Assembly (NCBI GenBank): GCA_963797835.1
Contig: CAWCRN010000026.1
Location: 62,001 to 126,000, forward strand
DNA length: 64,000 nucleotides
Source of the DNA: JBDTSW01 sp963797835
Lineage (GTDB): Bacteria > Actinomycetota > Thermoleophilia > Solirubrobacterales > 70-9
Reading direction: 5' to 3'
In this document: one piece after another, positions 27,946 to 40,170 of the stretch
Layout: every line of letters begins with the position of its first letter
Numbering within the stretch: the first letter of the stretch is position 1
Program-made: the position numbers and the translations under genes
Notes under the pieces: generated by a model
What the model was told of the DNA's origin: nothing
What the model saw: the letters and a program-made list of their open reading frames with translations, nothing else
The model's database searches: none

Positions 27946-28798
27946 TCAGTTTGGAGCGGCGCGTGCAACCCCACCGCCCGAGGCGACCGCCTTCTCAAGG
28001 GCACCGAGGACGCGGGCCTGGAGCGCGGCCATGAAGTCCGAAGCCGCGTGTCTCGATGTACCCGGCGGGCCGGCCGAGGAGCGTCTCGCCTTCGTAGAAC
28101 TGGCGCAGCTTCCCTTGCTCCCACAGCGCGTAGAGCTGGCGCCAGGTCTGGCGGTGGCAGCTCGGTGTGGTGGCGTTCAGCGCCCGCCCACCCTTGACGA
28201 TCTTGTTCTCGAACTGCTCGTAGGTGCGCATCGGGAAATGAAGGATCTCGATCCGCTGCGGCGCTGCCAGTCCAGGTCCGGCCCGCTGACGCGGTGATTG
28301 CGCATCTCACCGTGAGACGCGGGGTGAGCTCGATGGGCGACCTTGGGCGGCAGCGGCCGCCCCCGCGAGTTGCGTGAGTCGAGGTCGCGGATCGTTATCC
28401 GCTCCAGGAACGCACGCTCGTCGACGGGGCGCGGCGGGAAGTTGTGACGAGCCACCTGCACCACGCGGTCTCGTCCGGCACGGGTCGCCGTCAGCCGAAG
28501 GCCGGCGCCGTTGAGCGGCCACCAGAATTCATCGGCGTCGGCGTTGATCACCCAGTCGGCCCCTCCTTGGCAGCCATCCGGGCCATGCGCGTGACCCACT
28601 TCCCTGCGCGTAGTCGTCGGTGGCTCGTGGAGCAGACGAAGCATGCCGTCTGCCTCGTAGCAGCGAAGGATCTCGACCGTGTCGTCCACGGAGCTGTTGT
28701 CGGTTGCGATAACCAGGTCGACCCCTGGCGAGGTGGTACTCGAGGTTGGCGCCGATGATGTCCTGCTCGTCGCGTACCAGGAGCGTCATCGCCAGCAT
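27946..28798 (-). CDS. Glycosyltransferase family 2-like (about five frameshifts)
   Basis: MLAMTLLVRDEQDIIGANLEYH at ATG 28798, then DDTVEILRCYEADGMLRLLHEP, the metal site WVINADADEFWWPLNG, FLERITIRDLDSRNSRG, LHFPMRTYEQFENKIVKGGRA and YALWEQGKLRQFYEGETLLG; the last frame gives DFMAALQARVLGALEKAVAS and a stop at 27946. Same family as the gene at 13849-14955, including the ADADEFWWP block. Start overlaps the upstream pyruvyl transferase stop (TGATG). Confidence 0.72.
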
Positions 28799-29834
28799 CA
28801 GCGACGCCCCCGTGGACGGTCAGCAGCTCCCGGGCGCGCGATGAGCGCCTGAGCCGGGATCGTCCGCCCAGCTCGCGGCGGGCAGGGAGGAGGTCCAGGT
28901 CTCCCAGAAGGAGCGGCACTTTCCCGGATGTGTTGTCCAGCAGAACGTGGGGAATGCGCAGGAGCAGCGCGAGCACGTGCCCGTGGAGGCGGTCGGTGAT
29001 CACCACGCGACCGCTGCGAGAGCCGCTGGATGCCGACCGCAAGGCGGGCGCGGGCGATGGGCGCGAAGGTGCCGGCGCGGCCGCCGAGGCCAATCGGACA
29101 GGCGGCCGTCCGCGGCCGCCACCGGCACGACGCGGCGATTCAGCGGCGAGCCAGGCGCGCAACTTTGCCCCCCGGGCAGGCGTACCAGCGTTCGCGCCCG
29201 CCAGTCCACGCGGCGCTCCGAGGGTCCGAGCGCCGGGAGCTTCTCGCCGTGGCTCTCGCGGTCACGGCGGATGAGCCAGAGGAGCTCGTAGGTCGGCTCC
29301 GCCCGCTCGAGGGCGCCCAGCGCGAAGGCCAGGTCCGGGCAGAGCACGAGCGGGACGTGAAGCTCGGCGGGCCCACTCGAGGCTGCGCGGCTCGCGCAGC
29401 ATCAGGGTCAGATCGGAGTGGGCCTCGGCGAGGCGCCGGAAGCGCTCGACCGCGCCGGGGCGCGGAACCAGACGGTCTGCGGCAGCTGGATCACCGGGCG
29501 CGTGGAAAGTCCGCGAGGACCGCTGCGCGCCGAGTGCTGCGGGACGTAGGCGTCGCCGAGGTTGCCGCCGCCCTGGAGCAGGATCGTCCCGTGCTCGCCC
29601 ACGGCACGGGCCACCAGGCGCGGGCGTAGGTGGCCGGCTCGCACTGGCAGGACGCGGACGCCGCCGGCCTCGAGCGCGCGCCTCGTCCCCAACCAGATCG
29701 CGGCGTCGCCGACGTTGGCGATGTTCGGGAAGTTGACGAAGGCCACCTCCGGCCGGGCTCGAGCAGCTCGTCGAGACCGTGGAGATTCGGTCGGCCAGCC
29801 CGGTGATGCTCGCCTCGGCTCCGGCGACCGCCAT
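28797..29834 (-). CDS. Polysaccharide pyruvyl transferase family protein (many frameshifts)
   Basis: ATG 29834 starts MAVAGAEASITGLADRI; the next correct frame has VNFPNIANVGDAAIWLGTRR, TILLQGGGNLGDAYVPQH and RPVIQLPQTVWF, then DLTLMLREPRSLEWA, LCPDLAFALGALER and, near the end, VVITDRLHGHVLALLLRIP with VLLDNTSGK. These are the GGGNLGD and DRLHG motifs of family PF04230, which puts ketal-pyruvate (or a sugar acid) on glycans. At least five breaks lie between 28830 and 29760. Starts in TGATG overlap with the dioxygenase gene. Confidence 0.75.
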
Positions 29835-30567
29835 CAGCCGACCCAGTAGCGGGTGAGGTGGCGCCTGCGGTCGCGAAGGCGCTCCGGGAGTGCAACACCG
29901 CCAGTTGTCGAAGACCAGGACCTCGCCGTCGCCGCGAGCACCGGGACGCCGTGCGCGCGGCAAAGGTGACCCCTCGCCGGCAGAGCTCGCGATTGAAGGG
30001 ATCGAGGCCGTCGAGGTCGTCGTGGCCGCGCGCGGGCCCCTCGAGGCGCCCGTCGCGCATGACGTTGTAGCTGTAGCGCAGGATCCCCTCGCCGCCGGGC
30101 CTCTCGCTCCACACAGGGGCGGGGGCAGCCGGGAGCCCGTCGGCGGCGGCCAGGTCGAAGCGGATGGGGCGCTCGGCCGCCTCGGCGCGGATCTCCTCGG
30201 GAAGCGAGCGGAGGAACCGGTGCCCGTCGGCGAGGACGGTGTGGCCGCCACCACAGCGGGCCTGGCGGTGGCAGTGAAGGGCCAGGTAGCGGGGCGGCGG
30301 GTCGAGCCCGGGCGCCTCCGTGTGGGGGGTGATCGCGTTGGCGCTCTGGGAGTACTGCAGGTCGTCGAACCCGGGCCTGAAGGTCACCTCGTGGCGGATG
30401 ACGCCCCGGTACTGGCGCCGAAGCTGGACCGAGCTCGGCCAGCGTCGCCTCGACCTCGTCGCGGCAGGCGACATCGACGATCAGAGCCCAGCCACGTTCT
30501 CGAGCAGGCGGACCCATGCGGCGCCGAGCGTGCCCGTCGGTCCTGATGAGCGTCCATGCGCTGGCAT
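29834..30567 (-). CDS. TauD/TfdA-like 2-oxoglutarate dioxygenase (two to three frameshifts)
   Basis: About 243 residues. AAWVRLLENVAG at the N-terminus (ATG 30567), VDVACRDEVEATLAELG, YRGVIRHEVTFRPGFDDLQY, then the Fe-binding HTE in NAITPHTEAPGLDPPPRY (His-x-Glu) with CHRQARCGGGHTVLADG, and the C-terminal VLVFDNWRVLHSR-type element that carries the distal His, and RHLTRYWVG with the 2OG-binding Arg. Breaks near 30490, 30440 and 29890. Predicted to hydroxylate or desaturate a small molecule or amino-acid substituent; substrate unknown. Divergent from the radical SAM gene. Confidence 0.74.
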
Positions 30568-31869
30568 ACTAGGTCGATCGCCGCCACAGCCCTCGCGCCT
30601 AGGGCTTCGGGACCTGCCCTGCTCTGACCGCCCGGCTCGGGCTCGACCGGGAGCGCCTGCGGGAGATCCAGGCGGTCGCCGAGGTGCTGCCCTTCCGGGT
30701 CAACCGACTACGTGCTCGAGGAGCTGATCGACTGGTCCGCGGTCCCGGACGACCCGATCTTCCGCCTCACCTTCCCCCAGCGGGAGATGCTCGACCCGGG
30801 ATCTCCGCGCCCTGGTGGACCTGCTTCGGGCGGAGCGACGCCCGCGACCGCGTCGAGGCCCGGTCGAGCGCATCCGGGTGATGCTCAACCCGCACCCCGG
30901 CGGCCAGCTCGAGCTGAACGTCCCGGCTCACCGGGGCGGGCGGCTGGCGGGCGTCCAGCACAAGTACGCGGACACGGTGCTCGTCTTCCCGGCCGAGGGC
31001 CAGACGTGCCATGCCTACTGCACCTACTGCTTTCGCTGGGCGCAGTTCGTCGGGCCCCGCGAGCTGCGTTTCGCGACGGGCGACCCTGCAGCGGTCGCGG
31101 ACGACGTCCGCACCCAGCCCCGGCTGACCGACGTGTTGTTCACGGGCGGCGACCCGCTGGTGCGCGCGCCAGCGTCCTGCGCCGTCACCTCGCCGCGTTC
31201 CTCGCGCCCGACCTCGAGCGGATCAATATCCGCATCGGGACGAAGGCGCTGGCGTACTGGCCGCACCGATTCCTGGGCGATCGCGACGCCGACGAGCTTA
31301 TGCGGCTGTTCGAGGAGGTCGTGGGCGCGGGCCGGCACCTCACCCTGGTCGCCCACTACAGCCACCCCCGCGAGCTCGAGACGGATGCCGCCCGGCGCGC
31401 GCTGGCCCGCGTGATCGCCACCGGGGCGACCGTCCGCTGCCAGGCCCCGGTCGTGCGGCACGTGAACGACTCGGCGGAGGTGTGGGCGGAGCTGTGGGCG
31501 GCGCAGGTCCGCCTGGGCGCGGTCCCTTACTACATGTTCGTCGAGCGGGACACAGGCCCTCGCCGCTACTTCGAGCTGCCCCTGGTCAGGGCGCTGGAGA
31601 TCTACGACGGCGCCTCCCGCCAGGTCACGGGACTCGCCCGCACGGCGCGCGGGCCGGTGATGTCCGCCGAGGACGGCAAGTTGCTGCTCGAGGGCATCGC
31701 CGAGGTGGGCGACGAGCGCGCCTTCGTGCTGAAGCTGATCCGAGCCCGCGACCCGGCCCGCGTCAACGAGGTTTCGCTGGTGGAGTTCGATCCCGATGCC
31801 ACCTGGGTCGACCAGCTCGAGGCACTCGGCGCCGCCAGGGGTGATCAGCCCCTCACGCTCGCGTGCTGA
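30556..31869 (+). CDS. KamA-like radical SAM enzyme (three frameshifts)
   Basis: About 430 residues. LGLDRERLREIQAVAEVLPF and VLEELIDWSAVPDDPIFRLT near the N-terminus; then VMLNPHPGGQLELNVPAHRG, HKYADTVLVFPAEGQTC and the [4Fe-4S] motif CHAYCTYCFRWAQFVG (Cys-x3-Cys-x2-Cys), TDVLFTGGDPLV, and in a further frame INIRIGTKALAYWPHRFLG, HLTLVAHYSHPRELETDAA and VPYYMFVERDTGPRRYFELP. This is the lysine 2,3-aminomutase-type fold, but the Lys-binding residues cannot be judged by eye. The start is uncertain: ATG 30556 fits but would overlap the divergent dioxygenase start. Breaks near 30630, 30710, 30805 and 31165. Confidence 0.75.
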
Positions 31870-33006
31870 TTACGCGACCGGAGCTCCGTGTGGCCGACGG
31901 CGAGGCCGTCTACACCTGCACCTGGTCCCGGAGGGCGGCGGCAGCGACTCGCGGGAGCTCCGGATGAGCGTCGCCGAGGCATACACGGACTGGATCGACT
32001 CGAGCGCACCCCGCGCTGCCGTCGCCCGGCCGTGGCGACGGCGATCGGCGAGGACCTGAGAAGCGAGGCCCCCGCTTCGGCGAAGCTGGTGCGCGGCGCG
32101 GAGGAGGCGAGCGAGCTGATCGCGGGGTGGTGGGCCTACCGGCCCGCGTGGATCTCGGCACCACCCACGCCGGGCGGGGAGCCGGGGCCTGCCAGGCCGC
32201 GCTGTACTCACGCGGCGTCGACAGCTCCGCCACTGTCCTCCGCTCCTGAGCGGCGAGATACCCGAGCGGATCACCACCTGCTGAGCGTCTACGGGGCCGA
32301 ATGGATGTTCTCCCCGCCACGACGAGGCCGTATGGCGCGACACGAGCTGGCCGCCGCGGAGCACGGGCTGGAACTGGTGCGCCTGCGGACGAACGCCCGC
32401 GACGTGCTGAAGGGGCGCATCGGCTGGACTGCGTGTTCGGCGCGGCCTCTCCGGCGTCGCCTCCTGTCGGACCTCGCTCGCTCGGTCCTGTTCGGCGCCA
32501 CCCAGCACCCCGACCACGCCGACCGCGAGGGAGCCGCTTGGACCTCGACCCCTGTGGAGCACGGAGCGAACGGTGATCCGCCAGGACGCCGCGGAGCTCG
32601 GGCGGCTCGAGCGAGCGTCTGTCGTGGCCTCGGACGAGACCTCGGCCAGGTTCCTCAAGGTCTGTTGCGCGGTTGATTCACCGGCAACTGCGGGCGCTGC
32701 GAGAAGTGCCTGCGGACGATGACCATGCTCGCCGCCAGCGGTGACTCGACCGGGTGCCCGCGTTTGATGTCCCGCTGGATGCGAAGGTCATCCGCAGCGT
32801 ACGCATCCCACGGAGCCGCCTGGCCAACGTGGCCGAGCTGGTCGTCCGCCTCCCGACGGGATGGGCGAGGTCGGCGAGGCCTGGGAGGCACGCCTGGCCG
32901 ACCTGCGCGCGGAGGAGCGACGCGAGCGGCGGCTCTCCCTCTGCGCGAGGCCTGGCGGCGAACCCGGCGCGGCGCAGTACGAGCCGGCCGCGGCTGGCGC
33001 AGCTAG
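31863..33006 (+). CDS. PP-loop ATPase-like protein, copy 1 (many frameshifts)
   Basis: Starts GTG 31863, inside the last codons of the radical SAM gene (7-nt overlap). LITRPELRVADGEAVYT matches the start of the intact copy at 34212; further matches are VATAIGEDLRSEAPASAKLV, GWWAYRPAWISAP, THLLSVYGAEWMFSP, and the Cys cluster NCGRCEKCLRTM near 32690. The PP-loop is in a broken stretch near 32215. At least six indels; no single frame covers half the gene, so it could be a true pseudogene, although neighbours show the same error rate. End taken at TAG 33006. Confidence 0.6.
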
Positions 33007-34086
33007 CTGACCATCTCGATCAGCCGGGCGTAGCCCGCGACCGTGTGGCGCCAGTCGAGGCGCTCGCGCTCGGCGAGGGCGCCGTTGCGGAGATGCGCGC
33101 GGAGCTCCGGGTCGCGCATCCGGCCGATGGCCCGCTTCATCTGGCGCACGCTGGGATCGACCGACGGGATGCCCGATTTCGCCTGGCCGTTCGGCGCGCC
33201 CCTTGACGAGGATGCCGTTGACGCCGTCCTTGACCACCTCGTTCATGGGCGGGTTGTCGTTGGTGATCACCGGCATCCCGAACGCGGTGGCCTCGTAGAG
33301 GTGAAGGCCGAGCCCCTCCCAGCGGCTCGGGGCGATGCACACGTCGGCGGCGGCGAAGCGGCGCAGGTGCTCGTCGGTGGGGAGGTCCTCGAGGATGACC
33401 TCGATCCGCGGGTCCTCGGCCGCGGCGCGGTGAAGCCGGGTCGCCTGGCGCTCCACCTGTGCCTTGACGGTCAGTCGCAGGTCGGGGTCACGCACCGCCG
33501 AGAACGCCTTCAGGAGCGGCCGCAGCGGCTTGCGCTTCGACAGGAACCCCGCCGGGTAGAAGAGCCGCACGACGTCCCCGGCGGGGCGCTCGCCGGGATC
33601 GTATGCGAGCAGCTCGGGGTGGATCCCCCACTGCACGCGTGGGCTCTCGATCCCGAACCCGGCGTAGCGATCCCGCTCGCAGAGCGTGAGCGAGTAGATG
33701 ACGTCGAGCGCATCCGTCGCCGCGGGCACGTCGGACTCCGCGAACTGCTCCCAGACGTACCGCCCCACCGTCGTGACGCCGGAGCGGCGCAGGGCGGCGA
33801 TCCCCTCGAAGCCGTAGTTCTGGTCGAAGAGGGCGACGTCAAGGTCGTTTGCGCGCCCCCAGTCGAGGTACTCCTGCACGGGGATCTCATAGCTCGACGC
33901 CTCCGTGATCCGAGGCTGGTCCCAGACGTCGGTGCGGTCCACGAACGCCGAGCGGATGTTGGACTCGCGGGTGGGGCGCGCGAGCACGAAGGTCTCGTGC
34001 CCGAGCTGGTCGAGGATCGACCGCACCTGCCGGGCCACCACGCCCTGCCCGCGGTTGAACCAGTAGGCGCAGATGCCGATCCTCAT
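33003..34086 (-). CDS. Glycosyltransferase family 4-like (one frameshift)
   Basis: MRIGICAYWFNRGQGVVARQ at ATG 34086; LGHETFVLARPTRESNIRS; PSRWEGLGLHLYEATAFG; PVITNDNPPMNEVV; DGVNGILVKG. A break near 33190 shifts to the frame with VRQMKRAIGRMRDPELR, DWRHTVAGYARLIEMVS and TAG at 33003. About 361 residues, closely matching the intact GT4 at 7167-8264 block for block (RGQ, HETFVLARP, WEGLGL). Convergent with PP-loop copy 1 and divergent from copy 2. Confidence 0.85.
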
Positions 34087-34095
34087 CGCGCCGGA

Positions 34096-34101
34096 AGGGT
34101 A
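34096..34101 (-). promoter_or_regulatory. -10 box TACCCT, near-leaderless start at 34086
   Basis: Minus-strand TACCCT ends 9 nt before ATG 34086, mirrored by the plus-strand box at 34198-34203. The 125-nt gap thus carries two divergent promoters. Confidence 0.4.
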
Positions 34102-34197
34102 GAGGCCTGATATGGGCTCACCCCGAACGCGGCATGATGGACGGCAGAGCCGCGGCAAGTCGATCTCAGCGGCAGACTTCCCCGTTAGGCAGGCCTC

Positions 34198-34203
34198 TAG
34201 GCT
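34198..34203 (+). promoter_or_regulatory. -10 box TAGGCT, leaderless start at 34212
   Basis: TAGGCT is 8 nt upstream of ATG 34212; the sequence between (GCCCGGCC) has no ribosome site. Confidence 0.45.
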
Positions 34204-34211
34204 GCCCGGCC

Positions 34212-35411
34212 ATGATCGTCCGGCAACCTGAGCTGCAGCTCGGTGACGCGGAAGCCGCGATCGCCGCCCGGCTTGAGTCGGAGGGCTCTGCGTTCGAGCC
34301 AGCCGTGCTCCGCCTCGGCGTCAGTCCCGAGTACGGCCAGTGGCTCGACCGTACCGCCAATCCGTTCGTCCCGGTGGCGACAGCGCTCGCGACCGCCGTA
34401 GGCGAGGATCTTCGCTTCGAGGCGCCCGTGTGCCCCCGCCTCGGTCGGGGCGCCGAACAGGCGAGCCGCAAGTTCGCCGGCTGGTGGGGATATCGGGCGA
34501 CCCGGATCGATGCGCCCGTGCTCGACCGGGCCACCACGGCCGGCGAGGTCGCTGCGCTCTTCTCGGGCGGAGTGGACACCAGCGCAACCGTGATCCGGTC
34601 GCTGCGCGGAGAGATCGATGAGCGGGCGACCCATCTGCTGGACGTCTACGGGGCAGAGTGGAAGCTCTCGCCGGACAGCCATGAGGCGATCTGGCGGGAG
34701 AACGAGGCCGCCGCCGCGGCCTACGGCCTCCCGCTGCTCCGCCTGACCACCAACGCCCCGCAGGTGCTTCACGGCCGCATCTCTTGGCCGCGCTCCTACG
34801 GGGCCGCATTCGCCAGCAGCGCGCTCTCGCTCGGCCCCAGGTTCGGCACCGTGCTGTCCGGGTCCTCTCAGCTGCCCGAGGCGAACCGCCCGCACGGGAC
34901 CCGGCCCGACCTGGATCCCCTCTGGAGCACGGAATCCACCGCGATCCACCCGGACGCTGCCGAGCTGGGCAAGCTCGGGCGTGTGGCAATCGTTGCCTCC
35001 GAGCCGACCGCGCTTGAACACCTCACGGTGTGCTGGGTCGGGGACGTCCCCGCGAACTGCGGTCGATGCGAGAAGTGCCTGCGGACGATGACGTGCCTGG
35101 CCATCGCCGGGGCACTCGAACGCACCGACCGCTTCGAGGCACCGCTCACGGTCGAGGCGATCCGAGCCTGCGAGCCCTCCCGTAACAGCCTCTCGCTGAC
35201 CGAGGAGCTCATCGATCGCATGCCCCACGGGCACGAGGATCTCCGTGCAGCCTGGGAGGAGAAGCTGTGCGAGGGCCTCGCAACGGAGCGCGCCGAGCGC
35301 CGGCGGAAAGCCCAGCGACCGTCACAGGTGCGCTGGCGACGGCTGCGTCGCCACCCTCGTCGCGCGATCCGTCGCGTCAGGCGTCGCTGGTTGGCGTGGG
35401 TAGGCGCCTAG
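34212..35411 (+). CDS. PP-loop ATPase-like protein, copy 2 (intact)
   Basis: 399 residues. The N-terminal 110 residues have no recognised domain (MIVRQPELQLGDAEAAIA, GEDLRFEAPVCPRLGRGAE). The ATP-pyrophosphatase loop FSGGVDTSATVIRSL lies near residue 118 (SGGxDT for the usual SGGxDS), followed by YGAEWKLSPDSHE, GTVLSGSSQL and a zinc-type cluster VPANCGRCEKCLRTM near 280, then a very basic tail (RWRRLRRHPRRAIRRVRRRW). The layout resembles QueC/ExsB- or asparagine-synthetase-like enzymes that adenylate a carboxylate. Function unknown; linkage to radical SAM and glycosyltransferase genes suggests amide or amine addition to a glycan or amino acid. Confidence 0.8.
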   Translation: MIVRQPELQLGDAEAAIAARLESEGSAFEPAVLRLGVSPEYGQWLDRTANPFVPVATALATAVGEDLRFEAPVCPRLGRGAEQASRKFAGWWGYRATRIDAPVLDRATTAGEVAALFSGGVDTSATVIRSLRGEIDERATHLLDVYGAEWKLSPDSHEAIWRENEAAAAAYGLPLLRLTTNAPQVLHGRISWPRSYGAAFASSALSLGPRFGTVLSGSSQLPEANRPHGTRPDLDPLWSTESTAIHPDAAELGKLGRVAIVASEPTALEHLTVCWVGDVPANCGRCEKCLRTMTCLAIAGALERTDRFEAPLTVEAIRACEPSRNSLSLTEELIDRMPHGHEDLRAAWEEKLCEGLATERAERRRKAQRPSQVRWRRLRRHPRRAIRRVRRRWLAWVGA

Positions 35412-35418
35412 GGCGCCG

Positions 35419-38054
<2,636 letters not shown>

Positions 38055-38074
38055 GTGCAGGCGTCATTCTAGCG

Positions 38075-38103
38075 CAAATCTAAGTCGATGTGGCTTAGAT
38101 TTG
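38075..38103. promoter_or_regulatory. Palindromic operator upstream of clpB
   Basis: Perfect 10-bp arms CAAATCTAAG and CTTAGATTTG around a 9-nt centre. The spacing equals CIRCE, but the arms match neither CIRCE (TTAGCACTC) nor HAIR (CTTGAGT-N7-ACTCAAG). A near-identical half-site AAATCTGAG lies upstream of dnaK at 43934-43942. hspR is in the window, so this may be its local variant site. Confidence 0.6.
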
Positions 38104-38126
38104 TGGCCTGTAGGCCGGCGCCCCGT

Positions 38127-38531
38127 TCAGGTACGAGAGCGCAGCCGGCCGGCCAGGGCGAACCCCACAATGGTCGCGGGCAGCGCCACCGCCACGCCAC
38201 GGAGCCCGGCCCGGCGCTCATCGGTCCCGAGCAGTAGGGCGAACGTGAGCGAGTCGCCGGCGTCGCAGGCGGCCACGGCCACGGTCGCCCTCCCGAGCCG
38301 GTCGCGGCTGGCCAGCGTGGTCGCCTGCCACGCCCCGAGCACGATGTCCCGGGTCCCCGCGATCCGGGCCACCGCGACCGTCCGATCGTCGGCCTCGGAG
38401 AAGCCCAGCGCCCGCACGGTCAAGTCCGGTGCCAGCCAAAGCCCGGCCCCGATCGCCATCCGGCCCACCGCCAGGCCGAGGGCCGCCGCGCGCTCGATGT
38501 CCTGCGGCCGGTCGGTTGGAGCCGCTTCCAC
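38127..38531 (-). CDS. Small membrane protein of unknown function
   Basis: 134 residues from GTG 38531. Hydrophobic segments near 17-38 (LGLAVGRMAIGAGLWLAP), 58-75, 82-105 and 112-130, with a basic tail. The pattern GRMAIGAGLWLAPDLTVRALGF and ARIAGTRDIVLGA resembles small DUF4267-type membrane proteins. Intact. It lies upstream of clpB on the same strand, but clpB has its own operator and promoter region. Confidence 0.65.
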   Translation of the reverse strand: MEAAPTDRPQDIERAAALGLAVGRMAIGAGLWLAPDLTVRALGFSEADDRTVAVARIAGTRDIVLGAWQATTLASRDRLGRATVAVAACDAGDSLTFALLLGTDERRAGLRGVAVALPATIVGFALAGRLRSRT

Positions 38532-38591
38532 GTCCGGAGTATCCCGCAGCGTGCTTCACAACCTCTTCCCACCGGCGCCCCGAGCTACGTA

Positions 38592-38597
38592 TAGGCT
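38592..38597 (+). promoter_or_regulatory. -10 box TAGGCT, leaderless start at 38604
   Basis: TAGGCT ends 6 nt before TTG 38604. Same hexamer as at 34198. TTG is an unusual codon for a leaderless start, so this is tentative. Confidence 0.35.
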
Positions 38598-38603
38598 CGC
38601 GGC

Positions 38604-39714
38604 TTGGCGATCGGGGAAGCCACCGAGCTGGACGACGGGGCCACGGAGGCCGGCCACGTAGTCCAGGGCGACTCGCCCTCCGACAGGGAAACCGAGGCCG
38701 CTGAGCTCGTTCGTCGCTGGGCTCAGGGCGCGGCGCGCTCCAGGCGACGCCGCGAAGAGATGCCCCGGGTCCGGCGGCGTCGGCGCCTCGCGCGCGCCGC
38801 TTGCGCCGGGGCCGTGGCGTTGGTGCTGGGCGCCGCAGCGGCAGCCATCGTGATGCTGCCCGAGGCCGAACGAGGGGACAGGTTGGGCTCCCGTGCCGCG
38901 GCCGCCGTGGCGCCGCTGGCCCTGCCTGTCGGTGGACTCGGGTGAGCCTGCCCGCATCGGCCGCCCCCGGACGCTGCCTGCGAAACGGCAGCTGGCGGAC
39001 GCCCGCGCCTACGCCGCCGCGCGCCTCGGGACCGTCTCGTTCGCGGTCGTGGACTCACGCGGCGATCCTCATGAGATGGAGGGCGATCGCACCTTCGTCA
39101 GCGCCAGCGTGGTCAAGGCCATGCTCCTCGCCGCCGAGCTGGATCGTCTCGAGGCGAGCACGGCGCCGCTCGACTCCGCCACCCGCGGTTACCTCGAGCG
39201 GATGATCACCTACAGCGACAACGCGGCTGCCGACCTCGTCTATGGCCGGGTGGGGGACGCGGGGCTGGAGGCCGTGGCCGCCGAGGCCGGGCTGGAGGAT
39301 TTCAGCGTCGCCGGCTACTGGGCGAACGCGCAGCTCACCGCATCCGACATGGCGAGGCTGATGTCGCGGATCGAGCCGGTCATGGCCGGACCCCACTCGG
39401 ACTACGGCCTCGGCGTGCTGGAGCGGATCGTGCCCGCGCAGCGGTGGGGGATCCCGCAGGCGCTGTCGGGCGAGGGTTGGACGATCCGGTTCAAGGGCGG
39501 CTGGCGCGGCACCGACGCCGGGCAGCTAGTCCACCAGATCGCCCACCTTCGCGAGGACGGGCGCCAGGTCGCGCTCGCGGTCCTCACGGACGGCAGCCCG
39601 ACCATGACCTACGGGATCGAGACCGTCCAGGGAGTGACCGCGCGCCTGTTCAGCCGTCCCGTCGGCGGCGCTCGATCGGGATCGACACCGGATCGTCGTC
39701 CGGCGTCGGGGTGA
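38604..39714 (+). CDS. Membrane-anchored class A beta-lactamase-fold serine hydrolase (one frameshift)
   Basis: N-terminal charged cytoplasmic tail, one membrane segment (LARAACAGAVALVLGAAAAA, about residue 65), then after an indel near 38935 the serine hydrolase domain: LGTVSFAVVDSRGDPHEMEG, SASVVKAMLLAAELDRL with the Ser-x-x-Lys pair, ITYSDNAAADLVYGRVG with SDN, and RFKGGWRGTDAG in the place of the KTG box. The end overlaps hspR by 65 nt, so the true stop may differ. Beta-lactamase or peptidoglycan-active; the KGG box argues against an ordinary penicillinase. Confidence 0.75.
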
Positions 39715-40170
39715 TGCCCTGCGCCTCGTAGGCGCCGTACGGGACGATCTCGGCTGCGCATCGAGCGGCGGACCCGCTCGACCTCCGCGAGCATCTCATG
39801 CTCCAGCTCGCTCATCCTTTCGCGCATCTTGGCCAGCTCGGAACGGGTGCGGTCGAGCTGGGCCTCGAGTTCGAGGACGGTCTCGACCCCCGCGAGGTTG
39901 AGGCCCTCCTCGCCGGTCATCCGCTGGATCCGGCGCAGGCGATCGACGTCGCGCTGTGAGTAGAGGCGGGTGTTCTTGGGCGATCGCTTCGGCGTGATCA
40001 GCCCGCGCGCCTCGTACATCCGCAGGGTCTGCGGGTGCATCTCCGCAAGCTCCGCTGCGACCGAGATCATGAACACGCCGCGCTCGGTGTCGAACTCGGT
40101 CGTGGTGGTCGTCCTCGTTCGGCGCCGGATGCGCCCCTGCGGCCTTCCCTGTTCGGGCTGTTCCGCTCAT
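39650..40170 (-). CDS. hspR: Heat-shock repressor HspR, MerR family (two frameshifts)
   Basis: ATG 40170 overlaps the dnaJ stop (ATGA). An N-terminal extension (MSGTARTGKAAGAHPAPNED) is followed, after an indel near 40100, by TERGVFMISVAAELAEMHPQ, TLRMYEARGLITPKRSPKNT and RLYSQRDVDRLRRIQRMTGE, the MerR-type winged helix, then a coiled coil (LELEAQLDRTRSELAKMRER). An indel near 39765 gives the end AEIVPYGAYEAQGITPTPDD and TGA at 39650. About 173 residues. As in Streptomyces, HspR likely represses the dnaK operon and clpB, with DnaK as co-repressor. Confidence 0.9.

Noticed and set aside
31863..33006. Pseudogene call for PP-loop copy 1
   Set aside because: Possible, but indel density equals that of essential neighbours such as purB and purD, so error is at least as likely.
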